This document shows, in pieces, positions 1 to 7,762 of a stretch of 64,000 nucleotides of DNA. How positions within the stretch are numbered: position 1 is the first letter of the stretch; every line of letters begins with the position of its first letter. The translations under genes and the position numbers were made by a program. This DNA comes from an uncultured Oscillospiraceae bacterium (GTDB lineage Bacteria > Bacillota > Clostridia > Oscillospirales > Oscillospiraceae). The notes under the pieces were generated by a model. That model saw only the letters and a program-made list of their open reading frames with translations. It ran no database searches and was not told the DNA's origin. The stretch covers positions 1-64,000 of the forward strand of contig CANRIW010000005.1 of NCBI GenBank assembly GCA_947630785.1, in the 5' to 3' direction.

Positions 1-15
1 TTGCCCTTTTTCTTA

Positions 16-40
16 GACCACGATTTTTGTGGCCTTTTTT
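16..40 (+). terminator. Weak rho-independent terminator at window edge
   Basis: A short stem (CCAC at 18-21 with GTGG at 29-32, extended imperfectly) is followed by TTTTTT at 35-40. It would end a plus-strand transcript entering from the left. The stem is short, so this is tentative. Bases 1-91 hold no gene that I can see. Confidence 0.35.
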
Positions 41-91
41 CATTTTTGGGCTTGACTTTTATTTGCAGGACTCCCTAAGAAATATGTATGC

Positions 92-370
92 CTATTTGGA
101 CGGATCGGCGAACACGATCTCGTCCGGCTCCAGCAGACCCAGCTTATCTCTGGCGATGGACTCCAGATACTCCTTGTCGCCGCTGTGGGCGATCTCGTCG
201 GCCAGGGCGGCGTTTGCCTCCTGCTGGGCCTGTACCTGCTGCGCCAACGCGTCCCGGTCGGCCTTTGCCTGGTCCAGCCGGGTCTTGACCGACAGCAGCG
301 TGACTGCGACCGCGGCCAGCAGCACGAGAATGAGGATCTTGGCGCCTGTGCCCGCCCGTTTGAACTTCAT
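92..370 (-). CDS. divIC: Septum formation initiator, FtsB/DivIC family
   Basis: This is a 92-residue bitopic division protein. It has a short basic cytoplasmic start, one membrane segment at about residues 10-27 (ILILVLLAAVAVTLL), a coiled coil at about 30-62 rich in Gln, Ala and Glu, and a C-terminal part (YLESIARDKLGLLEPDEIVF) typical of the FtsB/DivIC fold. In Bacillota, DivIC works with FtsL and DivIB in the divisome. The yabP-yabQ-divIC order is conserved in spore formers, which supports the name. The ATG follows GAAGGGAGAG. The yabQ reading frame has no stop before this start and runs 227 nt into the gene. Confidence 0.9.
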   Translation of the reverse strand: MKFKRAGTGAKILILVLLAAVAVTLLSVKTRLDQAKADRDALAQQVQAQQEANAALADEIAHSGDKEYLESIARDKLGLLEPDEIVFADPSK

Positions 371-842
371 GGCCGGTCTCTCCCTTCTGGTTTCGGCTGG
401 AAAAACGGTATACTACATTTATTCTATACCATTCCAGCCAATTTTGGAAGAGTTTTTTTTCATTTTCTAAAAATTTTTTCAGCAGATTCCAGGCACGGCG
501 GAAAGGGGCGGTGAAAAACCGCCAAAGCCGCCCCAGCGTCTCCATAACGCACAAAAACAGGGGCAAAAGCAGCCGGCTCAGGGTGAGAAAATAGCCTCCG
601 CCCCCCAGCAGGACGGCCGCTCCGTGAAAGATGCGCAGCTCCCCCGTGTCCCGGAGGATGGCCAGCAGGAACAGGCACACCGCCGTCCCCAGCCAGAAGG
701 CCAGGTCCAGCAGGGCGGCCAGCCACTTGAGCGGAATACTCCGGCGGACGGCCCGCATGAGGTCGTACACCAGCCCCAGCGCCGCCCCCAGCAGAAGACC
801 CTGGCCGAACACCGCGGCCTGGGCCGCCACGTCCGCGGGCAT
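144..842 (-). CDS. yabQ: Spore cortex biosynthesis protein YabQ
   Basis: This is a multi-spanning membrane protein needed for spore cortex formation; in B. subtilis YabQ localises to the forespore outer membrane. Four or five hydrophobic segments lie within residues 1-115 (GQGLLLGAALGLVYDLMRAV and others). A basic tail (FLENEKKLFQNWLEW) follows. The reading frame then continues, with low-complexity Arg/Gly/His-rich sequence, through the divIC start to 144. The recognisable YabQ part ends at about residue 155. Either the native protein has an unusual tail encoded in overlap with divIC, or a stop codon or frame was lost. The ATG lies one base after the yabP stop (TGA-G-ATG), so translation is probably coupled. 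Confidence 0.8.
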   Translation of the reverse strand: MPADVAAQAAVFGQGLLLGAALGLVYDLMRAVRRSIPLKWLAALLDLAFWLGTAVCLFLLAILRDTGELRIFHGAAVLLGGGGYFLTLSRLLLPLFLCVMETLGRLWRFFTAPFRRAWNLLKKFLENEKKLFQNWLEWYRINVVYRFSSRNQKGETGHEVQTGGHRRQDPHSRAAGRGRSHAAVGQDPAGPGKGRPGRVGAAGTGPAGGKRRPGRRDRPQRRQGVSGVHRQR

Positions 843-843
843 C

Positions 844-1125
844 TCAGCGCAGCAGCCGGGAGAAGAAGCCGCCCCTGGACGGCCCCGCGTCCTCCTCGTA
901 GGACACCGCGTCGATGTCTCCCTCCACCTTCAAGTCGCCCCCGTCCAGAGACAGCTTCTCGATGTGGAGGTTTTCCCCCGTCACCACCATGGCCCCCCTG
1001 GAGGTGGACAGCACGATGGTGTTCTCGTCGAACCGCTCCACGTCCTCCACCCCGGACACGGTGAGGCTTTTCCGCTCCTCGATCACTACATGGTGGGGGG
1101 CTCCCGTCCCGCCTTCATACGCCAT
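844..1125 (-). CDS. yabP: Sporulation protein YabP
   Basis: This 93-residue soluble protein of the YabP/YqfC family has a compact beta-rich domain. The family pattern HHVVIEERKSLTVSGVEDVERFDENTIVLSTSRG is visible over residues 11-50 in overlapping pieces. It is a mother-cell sporulation protein. The ATG at 1125 is preferred because GGGAG lies 7 nt upstream. An in-frame TTG five codons earlier overlaps that site. A sigma-E-like promoter sits just upstream, between tyrA and yabP. The gene is followed directly by yabQ and divIC. Confidence 0.85.
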   Translation of the reverse strand: MAYEGGTGAPHHVVIEERKSLTVSGVEDVERFDENTIVLSTSRGAMVVTGENLHIEKLSLDGGDLKVEGDIDAVSYEEDAGPSRGGFFSRLLR

Positions 1126-1153
1126 AAGACCATCTCCCAAACCTTGATGGTCC

Positions 1154-1182
1154 AGTGTATGGGGTTTGTCCGGGAAATAGAA
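1154..1182 (-). promoter_or_regulatory. Sigma-E-like promoter before yabP
   Basis: On the minus strand, TTCTATT (1182-1176) is followed 14 nt later by CATACACT (1161-1154). The latter matches the sigma-E -10 consensus CATACAnT well; the -35 is a partial match. yabP/yabQ are known sigma-E-regulon genes in B. subtilis. This would let the sporulation pair be expressed apart from the aroF-tyrA operon in which it is embedded. Confidence 0.5.
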
Positions 1183-1185
1183 CGC

Positions 1186-2064
1186 TCAGAACCTGGGATG
1201 GACGTCGTCGCCCCGTTCCCGCTCCAGATTGATGCGCTTTTTCCGGCCGGAAGCCTCCTCCAGCATGGAGGAGAGGGTTTCCGTGTCCCCGGCCTCGATG
1301 GCCAGGCGGTATTCACGCATCCGGGCCTCCAGCTCGGCCACCATTTTGGTCAGGGCGGAGGCGTTGAGAGTGAACAGCTGGGTCCACATGGGCACGTCCA
1401 GGGAGGCCACTCTCGTGCAGTCCCGGAAGGAGCCGCCCTCAAACCCCTGACAGGAGAAGAAGTCGTCCCCGTCGCACACCGAAACGGCGATGATGTGCAT
1501 GAGCTGGCTGGTATAGGCGATGAGCTCGTCGTGGCGCTCAGGGGTGGTGCGGGTCACGTCCCCGAAGCGGCAGTAGGCCGCCATCCGGTACAGCAGGGCG
1601 ATGTGCTCCTCGGTGCTGTTCTCGCCGGGGGTGATGATGAAATGGGTGTTGCGGAAGAGGGTGGCCTCGGCGTTGTCGATGCCGGAGACCTCCTTGCCCG
1701 CCATGGGGTGGCAGCCGATGAAGTCCACCCCCTCGGGCAGGCATTTGGCCGCCTGGGCGATGGCGGTCTTGACGCCGCACACGTCGATGACCAGGGAGCC
1801 GGGCTTGAATTTGTCCCGGTTGTCCCGCAAAAAGGAGATGATCCCCGCCGGGTCCTGACACAGGATGACCACGTCCGCCCCGGACAGCTCCTCCTCCGGG
1901 TGGAAGGTGAGCCGGTCCGCCGCGTGGCGGGCCTTTGCCTTGTCATAGGTCTTTTGGGAGCGGACGCCGCCCACCACCTCGCAGCCGTCGAACCCCTGCA
2001 AGGCCATGGCCATGGACCCGCCGATGAGTCCCAGACCCACCACCAAAATGCGTTTTACTTCCAT
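1186..2064 (-). CDS. tyrA: Prephenate dehydrogenase
   Basis: This enzyme catalyses NAD-dependent oxidative decarboxylation of prephenate to 4-hydroxyphenylpyruvate, the tyrosine branch of aromatic amino acid synthesis. The 292-residue protein starts with a Rossmann motif GLGLIGGS (residues 10-17) and carries the family motif HPMAGKE (119-125). A helical dimerisation domain follows. No C-terminal ACT domain is present, so feedback control by binding of tyrosine at such a domain is not expected. The ATG at 2064 was chosen because the family begins directly with the dinucleotide-binding strand. It lies 17 nt after aroF and is co-transcribed with it behind the tyrosine attenuator. Confidence 0.95.
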   Translation of the reverse strand: MEVKRILVVGLGLIGGSMAMALQGFDGCEVVGGVRSQKTYDKAKARHAADRLTFHPEEELSGADVVILCQDPAGIISFLRDNRDKFKPGSLVIDVCGVKTAIAQAAKCLPEGVDFIGCHPMAGKEVSGIDNAEATLFRNTHFIITPGENSTEEHIALLYRMAAYCRFGDVTRTTPERHDELIAYTSQLMHIIAVSVCDGDDFFSCQGFEGGSFRDCTRVASLDVPMWTQLFTLNASALTKMVAELEARMREYRLAIEAGDTETLSSMLEEASGRKKRINLERERGDDVHPRF

Positions 2065-2081
2065 AGAGGACGCCTTCTCTC

Positions 2082-3098
2082 TCAGACCTCCCGGCCCACC
2101 GCCGGGGCCAGGACGCGCAGTTTGTCCATCAGGGCCGCGAACTGGTCCGGGGTGATGGACTGTGCCCCGTCGCACAGGGCGTGGGCGGGGTCGTTGTGGA
2201 CCTCGATGAGCAGGCCGTCCGCCCCGGCGGCCACGGCGGCCAGGGCCATCTTCTCCACCATCCACGCCTTGCCGCAGGCGTGGGAGGGGTCCACCACCAC
2301 CGGCAGATGGCTCTGGGCCTTCACCGCCAGCACGGCGGACAGGTCCAGGGTGTTCCGGGTGTAGGTCTCGAAGGTGCGGATGCCCCGCTCACACAGGATC
2401 ACGTTGGGGTTGCCCTCCGACATGATGTACTCCGCGCTCATGAGCCACTCCTCGATGGTGTTGGAGAGGCCCCGCTTCAGCAGCACCGGCTTGTGGTAGC
2501 GCCCCACCTTTTTCAGCAGGTCGAAGTTCTGCATGTTCCGGGCGCCGATCTGGATCACGTCCACCGTGTCCTCGAACATGGGGAGCTGGTCGGGGCTCAT
2601 CAGCTCGGTGACCATTGGCAGACCGGTGGCGGAGCGGGCCTCCTCCAGCAGGTGGATGCCGTCTACCCCCATGCCCTGGAAGGCGTAAGGGGAGGTGCGG
2701 GGCTTATAGGCGCCCCCCCGGAGGGCACAGGCCCCGGCGGCCTTCACCGCCTCCGCCACGGCGGTGATCTGGGCTTCGCTCTCCACCGAGCAGGGCCCCG
2801 CGATCACCGCCAGCTTTTTGCCGCCCACGGACACCCCGCCGCCGATGTCGATGACGGAGTCGTCGGGGTGATACTTGCGGTTGGCCTTTTTGTAGGGCTC
2901 GGACACCCGCATGACCCGCTCCACGCCGGGGAGCTGGGACAGCAGTTCCTGGTTGAGGTTCGCCGCGTTGCCCTCGGCCCCCAGGATGGTGGTCTCGGAC
3001 CCCTTGGAGATCATGACCTTGACGCCGCCGGCCTCCATGGCCCGGACGGCATCCTCCAGCTGTCTGGGGGTGAACCCCTGCTTCATGATGACGACCAT
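2082..3098 (-). CDS. aroF: 3-deoxy-7-phosphoheptulonate synthase (DAHP synthase), copy 1
   Basis: This enzyme condenses phosphoenolpyruvate and erythrose 4-phosphate to DAHP, the entry step of the shikimate pathway. The 338-residue protein is of the type I-beta class. An N-terminal ferredoxin-like/ACT-like regulatory domain covers residues 1-70. The (beta/alpha)8 catalytic domain follows, with GPCSVES (101-107), GGAYKPRTSPY (128-138) and DPSHACGK near the end. A second paralogue lies at 29778-30797. This copy is followed by tyrA and preceded by a Tyr-codon leader peptide and terminator, so it is probably the tyrosine-controlled isoenzyme. Confidence 0.95.
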   Translation of the reverse strand: MVVIMKQGFTPRQLEDAVRAMEAGGVKVMISKGSETTILGAEGNAANLNQELLSQLPGVERVMRVSEPYKKANRKYHPDDSVIDIGGGVSVGGKKLAVIAGPCSVESEAQITAVAEAVKAAGACALRGGAYKPRTSPYAFQGMGVDGIHLLEEARSATGLPMVTELMSPDQLPMFEDTVDVIQIGARNMQNFDLLKKVGRYHKPVLLKRGLSNTIEEWLMSAEYIMSEGNPNVILCERGIRTFETYTRNTLDLSAVLAVKAQSHLPVVVDPSHACGKAWMVEKMALAAVAAGADGLLIEVHNDPAHALCDGAQSITPDQFAALMDKLRVLAPAVGREV

Positions 3099-3130
3099 AA
3101 AAAGCGCTCCTTTGTGCAGATGATTTGGAC

Positions 3131-3163
3131 AAACAAAAAGCGGCCACCCGTGAGGGTGACCGC
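3131..3163 (-). terminator. Attenuator terminator between Tyr leader peptide and aroF
   Basis: On the minus strand, GCGGTCACCC (3163-3154) pairs with GGGTGGCCGC (3149-3140) around a 4-nt loop, giving 10 pairs including one G-U. TTTTTGTTT follows. A second copy of GCGGTCACCC lies just upstream (about 3183-3174) and can compete for the same 3' arm. The element lies between the leader peptide stop and the aroF start, the standard position for an attenuator. Confidence 0.85.
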
Positions 3164-3185
3164 ACCGAAGGCCGCGGGTGACCGC

Positions 3186-3254
3186 TCAGGGGCACGACAA
3201 AACGCCGCTATCGCAATAGCGGTAATAGCCGTACCCGTAGAGCCGGTTCGCCAT
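3186..3254 (-). CDS. Tyrosine-rich leader peptide of aroF-tyrA
   Basis: This 22-codon ORF has a strong ribosome site (AAGGGAGG, 8 nt before ATG). The core LYGYGYYRY puts five Tyr codons within eight positions (residues 6, 8, 10, 11 and 13). It ends with TGA 23 nt upstream of the terminator stem. The last Tyr codons form part of a small hairpin (CCGCTAT/ATAGCGG). The sequence TAC CGC TAT can pair with AGCGGT just after the stop. The layout matches ribosome-mediated attenuation, with ribosome stalling at Tyr codons when charged tRNA-Tyr is scarce. I see no other role for the peptide. Confidence 0.85.
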   Translation of the reverse strand: MANRLYGYGYYRYCDSGVLSCP

Positions 3255-3284
3255 GGACGGGGCCTCCCTTCCTATGTTGAGGGT

Positions 3285-3313
3285 ACTTTAACACTTTTAG
3301 TGGTAAAAGTCAA
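3285..3313 (-). promoter_or_regulatory. Promoter of aroF-tyrA with internal inverted repeat
   Basis: TTGACT (3313-3308) and TAAAGT (3290-3285) are separated by 17 nt on the minus strand. A perfect inverted repeat, ACTTTTA-N4-TAAAAGT (3293-3310), fills the spacer and overlaps the -35. That is a good position for a repressor operator. The promoter is followed by the Tyr-rich leader peptide. Confidence 0.75.
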
Positions 3314-3329
3314 GAGGGAATTTGCGGGG

Positions 3330-4166
3330 TCACTTCCGCATGAAGATGACCCCCAGGGTGTTGGGCCCGCAGTGGCAGGAGATGGTGCAGCCCACGATGG
3401 TCTCGTACACCTCGCGGAAGCCGGCGGCGCACAGCCGCTCCATGATGGCGGCAGGGCTGGCCTTGTCGCACCGGGAGTGGGCCACAAAGACCCGGGACAG
3501 GTCCGCGTCCCCCCGGGAAAGCAGATCGCCCACATAGTCATCCAGGGCCTTTTCAAAGGTGCCCCGGTACTTTTTGCCCACCCCCATTTTGCCGTCCGCC
3601 AGGACGATGGAGGGCTTCAGCCGCAGCAGATTGGCCCCCATGGCCACCAGAGAGGGCACCCGGCCCCCCTTGACCAGGTAGTCCAGCTTATCCACCACAA
3701 AGGTGGTGTCCACCTTGTCCACCCGGCTCTCGATGAGTTTCACGATCTCCGGGGCGCTCATGCCGCGTTCGGCGGCCTCGGCGGCCTCCAGCACCAGCAG
3801 GCCCTGTCCCACGGTCAAATTCCGGGAGTCCGCCACATACACGTTGGGGTAGTCCTCGGCGGCCACCAGGGCGTTCTGGTAACAGCAGGAGAACTCCGCG
3901 CCGATGGTGATATGGAGCACCGCCTCATACTTGGGGGAGAGTTCGGCGAACAGCTTCTGGTAGTCGTCGATATTCACCGCGGCGGTGGAGGGGAGCTGGC
4001 CGCCGCTCTCCACGTGGCGGAAGATGTCCTCGGGGCCGGCGTCCACGCCGTCCCGGCAGGTTTTGCCGCCGAAGGAGACGTACAGGGGGACGACGTCGAT
4101 ATCGTACCGGGCCAGAAGCTCGGCGGGCAGGTCGCAGGTGCTGGTGGCGGTGATCTTGATGGACAT
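3330..4166 (-). CDS. DegV family fatty-acid-binding protein
   Basis: This is a 278-residue DegV/EDD-fold protein. Members of this family bind a fatty acid; FakB proteins present it to the kinase FakA for phosphorylation. The N-terminal lobe holds STCDLPAELL (residues 9-18), the family's DST-DLP motif. The later lobe holds LDYLVKGGRVPSL, a typical DegV helix. Whether it partners a FakA kinase cannot be judged here, because no FakA gene is in the window. The second in-frame ATG (4166) is preferred: GGAGGCG lies 6 nt upstream and overlaps the first ATG. Confidence 0.9.
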   Translation of the reverse strand: MSIKITATSTCDLPAELLARYDIDVVPLYVSFGGKTCRDGVDAGPEDIFRHVESGGQLPSTAAVNIDDYQKLFAELSPKYEAVLHITIGAEFSCCYQNALVAAEDYPNVYVADSRNLTVGQGLLVLEAAEAAERGMSAPEIVKLIESRVDKVDTTFVVDKLDYLVKGGRVPSLVAMGANLLRLKPSIVLADGKMGVGKKYRGTFEKALDDYVGDLLSRGDADLSRVFVAHSRCDKASPAAIMERLCAAGFREVYETIVGCTISCHCGPNTLGVIFMRK

Positions 4167-4303
4167 GGGGACGCCTCCCATTCAAACGATTTAGCGTGCT
4201 ACATTATATCAGCCCGATTTAGCGGATACAATAGGGTGTTTTCACGGAAGTTCGGCACTTTTCCACGCCGTATTTGTGCAGTTGCGGTATTCCTCCCGGA
4301 TGG

Positions 4304-5032
4304 TCAGGGGCGGCAGGGCAGGGTCTCCCCGGAGGGACCCAGCAGGAGTTCGGCGGCCTCCCCGCCCCGGACGGCGCCGATGAAGTCCCGGACGGAGCGC
4401 AGGGGCCGGGAGAAGACCATGCCGCCCAGCAGGGGGGAAGCGGAGTGGATGTCGGAACCCCCTGTTACCGGCAGAGAAAAGGAGCGGGCGTAGTCCAGGG
4501 CCCGCCGGTTCTGCTCCCAGGGCTGGGAGAGGTTGACCCCCTCCACGCCGTCGCAGTCGTGGGGATAGAGGTGGATGCCCTTGAGGTAGGGCCGCTCCCG
4601 GAAGGGGTGGGCCTGGATGACCAGGCCGCCGACGGCGGAGACCGCCCGGTACTGCTCCTCCGGCGTCCAGCGGATCATCTCCGGGTGGGCCAGCAGCCAC
4701 GCCTTGTCCGGGCCGTAGATCAGGAACTCCGCGCCGCCGTAGTTCTCCTCCCAGCCGAAGAACACCGCAAGGCCGATGCGGTCTCCCTCCGCTTTGGCGT
4801 GCTCGTAGCCGCTGCAAAAGGCCTCCACATAGTCCGCCCAGGGGAGGGACCGGTCTGGCCGGGAGTTGCCCCGGAAAAAGTGGTCGGTGACGATGATGGC
4901 GTCGTATCCCTCCGCCCTGCGGGCCCTGGCCTGGGCCGCGCCGTCCGCCTGACCGCAGGCGCTGCCCTCCGCCGTGTGGAGGTGGGTCTCGATATAGAAT
5001 CCCCGATGATTTTCAGTTTTTGATAGACGCAC
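4304..5032 (-). CDS. PHP-domain phosphoesterase
   Basis: This is a 242-residue stand-alone PHP domain, a metal-dependent phosphoesterase fold related to histidinol phosphatase and RNase AM/TrpH. The metal-binding motifs are HLH (residues 17-19), VTDHFF, the Glu of GWEENYG, IQAHPF and GGSDIHS near the C terminus. The substrate cannot be told from sequence. The start is taken as GTG at 5032, with AAGGA about 10 nt upstream, because recognisable protein begins a few residues later. The reading frame is open further upstream, but that sequence is antisense to the next gene. Confidence 0.8.
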   Translation of the reverse strand: MRLSKTENHRGFYIETHLHTAEGSACGQADGAAQARARRAEGYDAIIVTDHFFRGNSRPDRSLPWADYVEAFCSGYEHAKAEGDRIGLAVFFGWEENYGGAEFLIYGPDKAWLLAHPEMIRWTPEEQYRAVSAVGGLVIQAHPFRERPYLKGIHLYPHDCDGVEGVNLSQPWEQNRRALDYARSFSLPVTGGSDIHSASPLLGGMVFSRPLRSVRDFIGAVRGGEAAELLLGPSGETLPCRP

Positions 5033-5146
5033 GGCTGTCAGTCCTTTCCGGTCCCGCCGGTCCGGCGGGGCTCTGTCAGATGAAAAGTGGCGCGCAGCGG
5101 AATATCCCCGCCCCGCCCCGCATACAAGTCCGTGAGGTGATGGGAC

Positions 5147-5833
5147 ATGGTGGGGCAGATCGTCTACCGGCGGGAAAAGGGGAGAGGCAAGCCGGAGTTC
5201 GTGGAGTTGGGCCGGATGATGGTCCTCCGCTGGACCCTGTACGAGCCGCCGGGGCTCTCCCGGTGGCGGCTGGAGCGGCGGCTGCGCCGGGCGGAGGGTA
5301 CTCTCCTCAAGGCGGGGGCGGGCCGGGTGCTGCTGCCGGAGGGCTTCCCCTACGCGTCCATGCTCCGCGCGTTGAAGCCGGTGGACCCGCTGCCCTTCTG
5401 GCGGGCCATCGCCGACCGGCTGGCCCTCCGGGCGCTGGAGCGGGCGGGGGTGAGACCCCAAAAGGGGCGGGCGGCCCTGTCCGCCCCCCGGCTCTGTCCC
5501 GAACTGCGGCAGACGGCGGAGCGGCTGTGCCCCCAGGTGAAGGGGCTGGTCATCGACGTGCCGGGGGTGGGGCAGGACTACGCCCGGTGGCTCCATCTGC
5601 GGTACGGCCTGCCGGTGTCGCCCCCCTCGGCGGGGGCGGAGGTGACGGTGGCCTTCGGCCCCGGCGGAGGCCGCTGGGGCACGGCGCTGGAGCTCTACGG
5701 GGTGCGGCCCGACCTGGCCGGGCTGACGGTCTCCGCCCCCGGCATGGACCTGCCGGAGGACTGCGCCGTGCAGATGCTGGCCCTGCTGTGGGAGCAGGGG
5801 GCGGTGGAGCGGGAAGGACTCGTCATCGCGTAA
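5147..5833 (+). CDS. Hypothetical protein
   Basis: I do not recognise this 228-residue protein. It begins with a beta-like stretch (GQIVYRREKGRGKPEFVELG). A helical, very Arg/Leu-rich middle follows (RWRLERRLRRAEGTLLKAG). The C-terminal half looks like an alpha/beta domain (VKGLVIDVPGVGQDYARWL, then VTVAFGPGGG). No signal peptide or membrane segment is seen. Codon use matches the neighbours, AGGTG precedes the ATG, and a terminator follows, so it is probably a real gene. It is flanked by minus-strand genes on both sides, so it is a single-gene transcription unit. Confidence 0.6.
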   Translation: MVGQIVYRREKGRGKPEFVELGRMMVLRWTLYEPPGLSRWRLERRLRRAEGTLLKAGAGRVLLPEGFPYASMLRALKPVDPLPFWRAIADRLALRALERAGVRPQKGRAALSAPRLCPELRQTAERLCPQVKGLVIDVPGVGQDYARWLHLRYGLPVSPPSAGAEVTVAFGPGGGRWGTALELYGVRPDLAGLTVSAPGMDLPEDCAVQMLALLWEQGAVEREGLVIA

Positions 5834-5864
5834 AAAGGCGGCGGCCGCGGGGCCGCTGCCTTTT
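5832..5864. terminator. Bidirectional terminator between hypothetical gene and prfC
   Basis: A GC-rich stem (AAAAGGC-GCGGCC paired with GGCCGCTGCCTTTT) has A-rich and U-rich flanks. It can end transcription of the plus-strand hypothetical gene and of the minus-strand prfC, which converge here. Confidence 0.75.
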
Positions 5865-5866
5865 CA

Positions 5867-7468
<1,602 letters not shown>

Positions 7469-7517
7469 GGGGATGACCTCCTGTAAATTGACTTGTTGAG
7501 TGTACGCGCAGCCTGTC

Positions 7518-7536
7518 TTACATGGGAGACCCTCCT
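7518..7536 (-). promoter_or_regulatory. Start-stop mini-ORF in the prfC leader
   Basis: On the minus strand an AGGAGG ribosome site (7536-7531) is followed after 7 nt by ATG immediately followed by TAA (7523-7518). It lies in the transcribed leader, 50 nt before the prfC start, downstream of a good promoter. A ribosome initiating here would at once face a stop codon in the A site. Confidence 0.55.
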
Positions 7537-7555
7537 GAATTCAAATTCGTGGGCT

Positions 7556-7584
7556 ATTATAACACGAGGAGAGGGAAAAAACAA
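7556..7584 (-). promoter_or_regulatory. Promoter of prfC
   Basis: TTGTTT (7584-7579) and TATAAT (7561-7556) are separated by 17 nt on the minus strand. The predicted transcript starts near 7549 and includes the start-stop element. Confidence 0.75.
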
Positions 7585-7600
7585 CCGGGAAAACCGGGAC

Positions 7601-7629
7601 TTTACATCCTATTTCCCGTATGTTATAAT
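7601..7629 (+). promoter_or_regulatory. Promoter of queT
   Basis: TTTACA (7601-7606) and TATAAT (7624-7629) are separated by 17 nt. Transcription would begin near 7636 and produce a leader of about 127 nt before queT. Confidence 0.8.
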
Positions 7630-7635
7630 CCCCTT

Positions 7636-7755
7636 GACCGACTCCACTTCGGTCCAACCGGCGGGCAGAGTGCCGCGGGCAGTCAATGCGTGAGACTGTC
7701 CGGAAGGAACGCCCGCCGCTGCGCCCCACGCAGGCGCTCTAAACATAATTGGAGG
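7636..7755 (+). ncRNA. Structured leader of queT, candidate riboswitch
   Basis: The leader can form a small 5' hairpin (GACCG/CGGTC, 7636-7654). A domain closed by GGCGGGC (7660-7666) and GCCCGCC (7711-7717) follows. It encloses the stem GGGCAGTC/GACTGTCC (7677-7684 with 7694-7701), and its internal loop contains GGAAGGAAC. A 3' hairpin (GCGCC/GGCGC, 7721-7737) ends shortly before the queT ribosome site GGAGG. queT genes are often preceded by preQ1 riboswitches. I do not recognise a preQ1-I or preQ1-II consensus here, so the class is open. Confidence 0.45.
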
Positions 7756-7762
7756 TTTTTTT

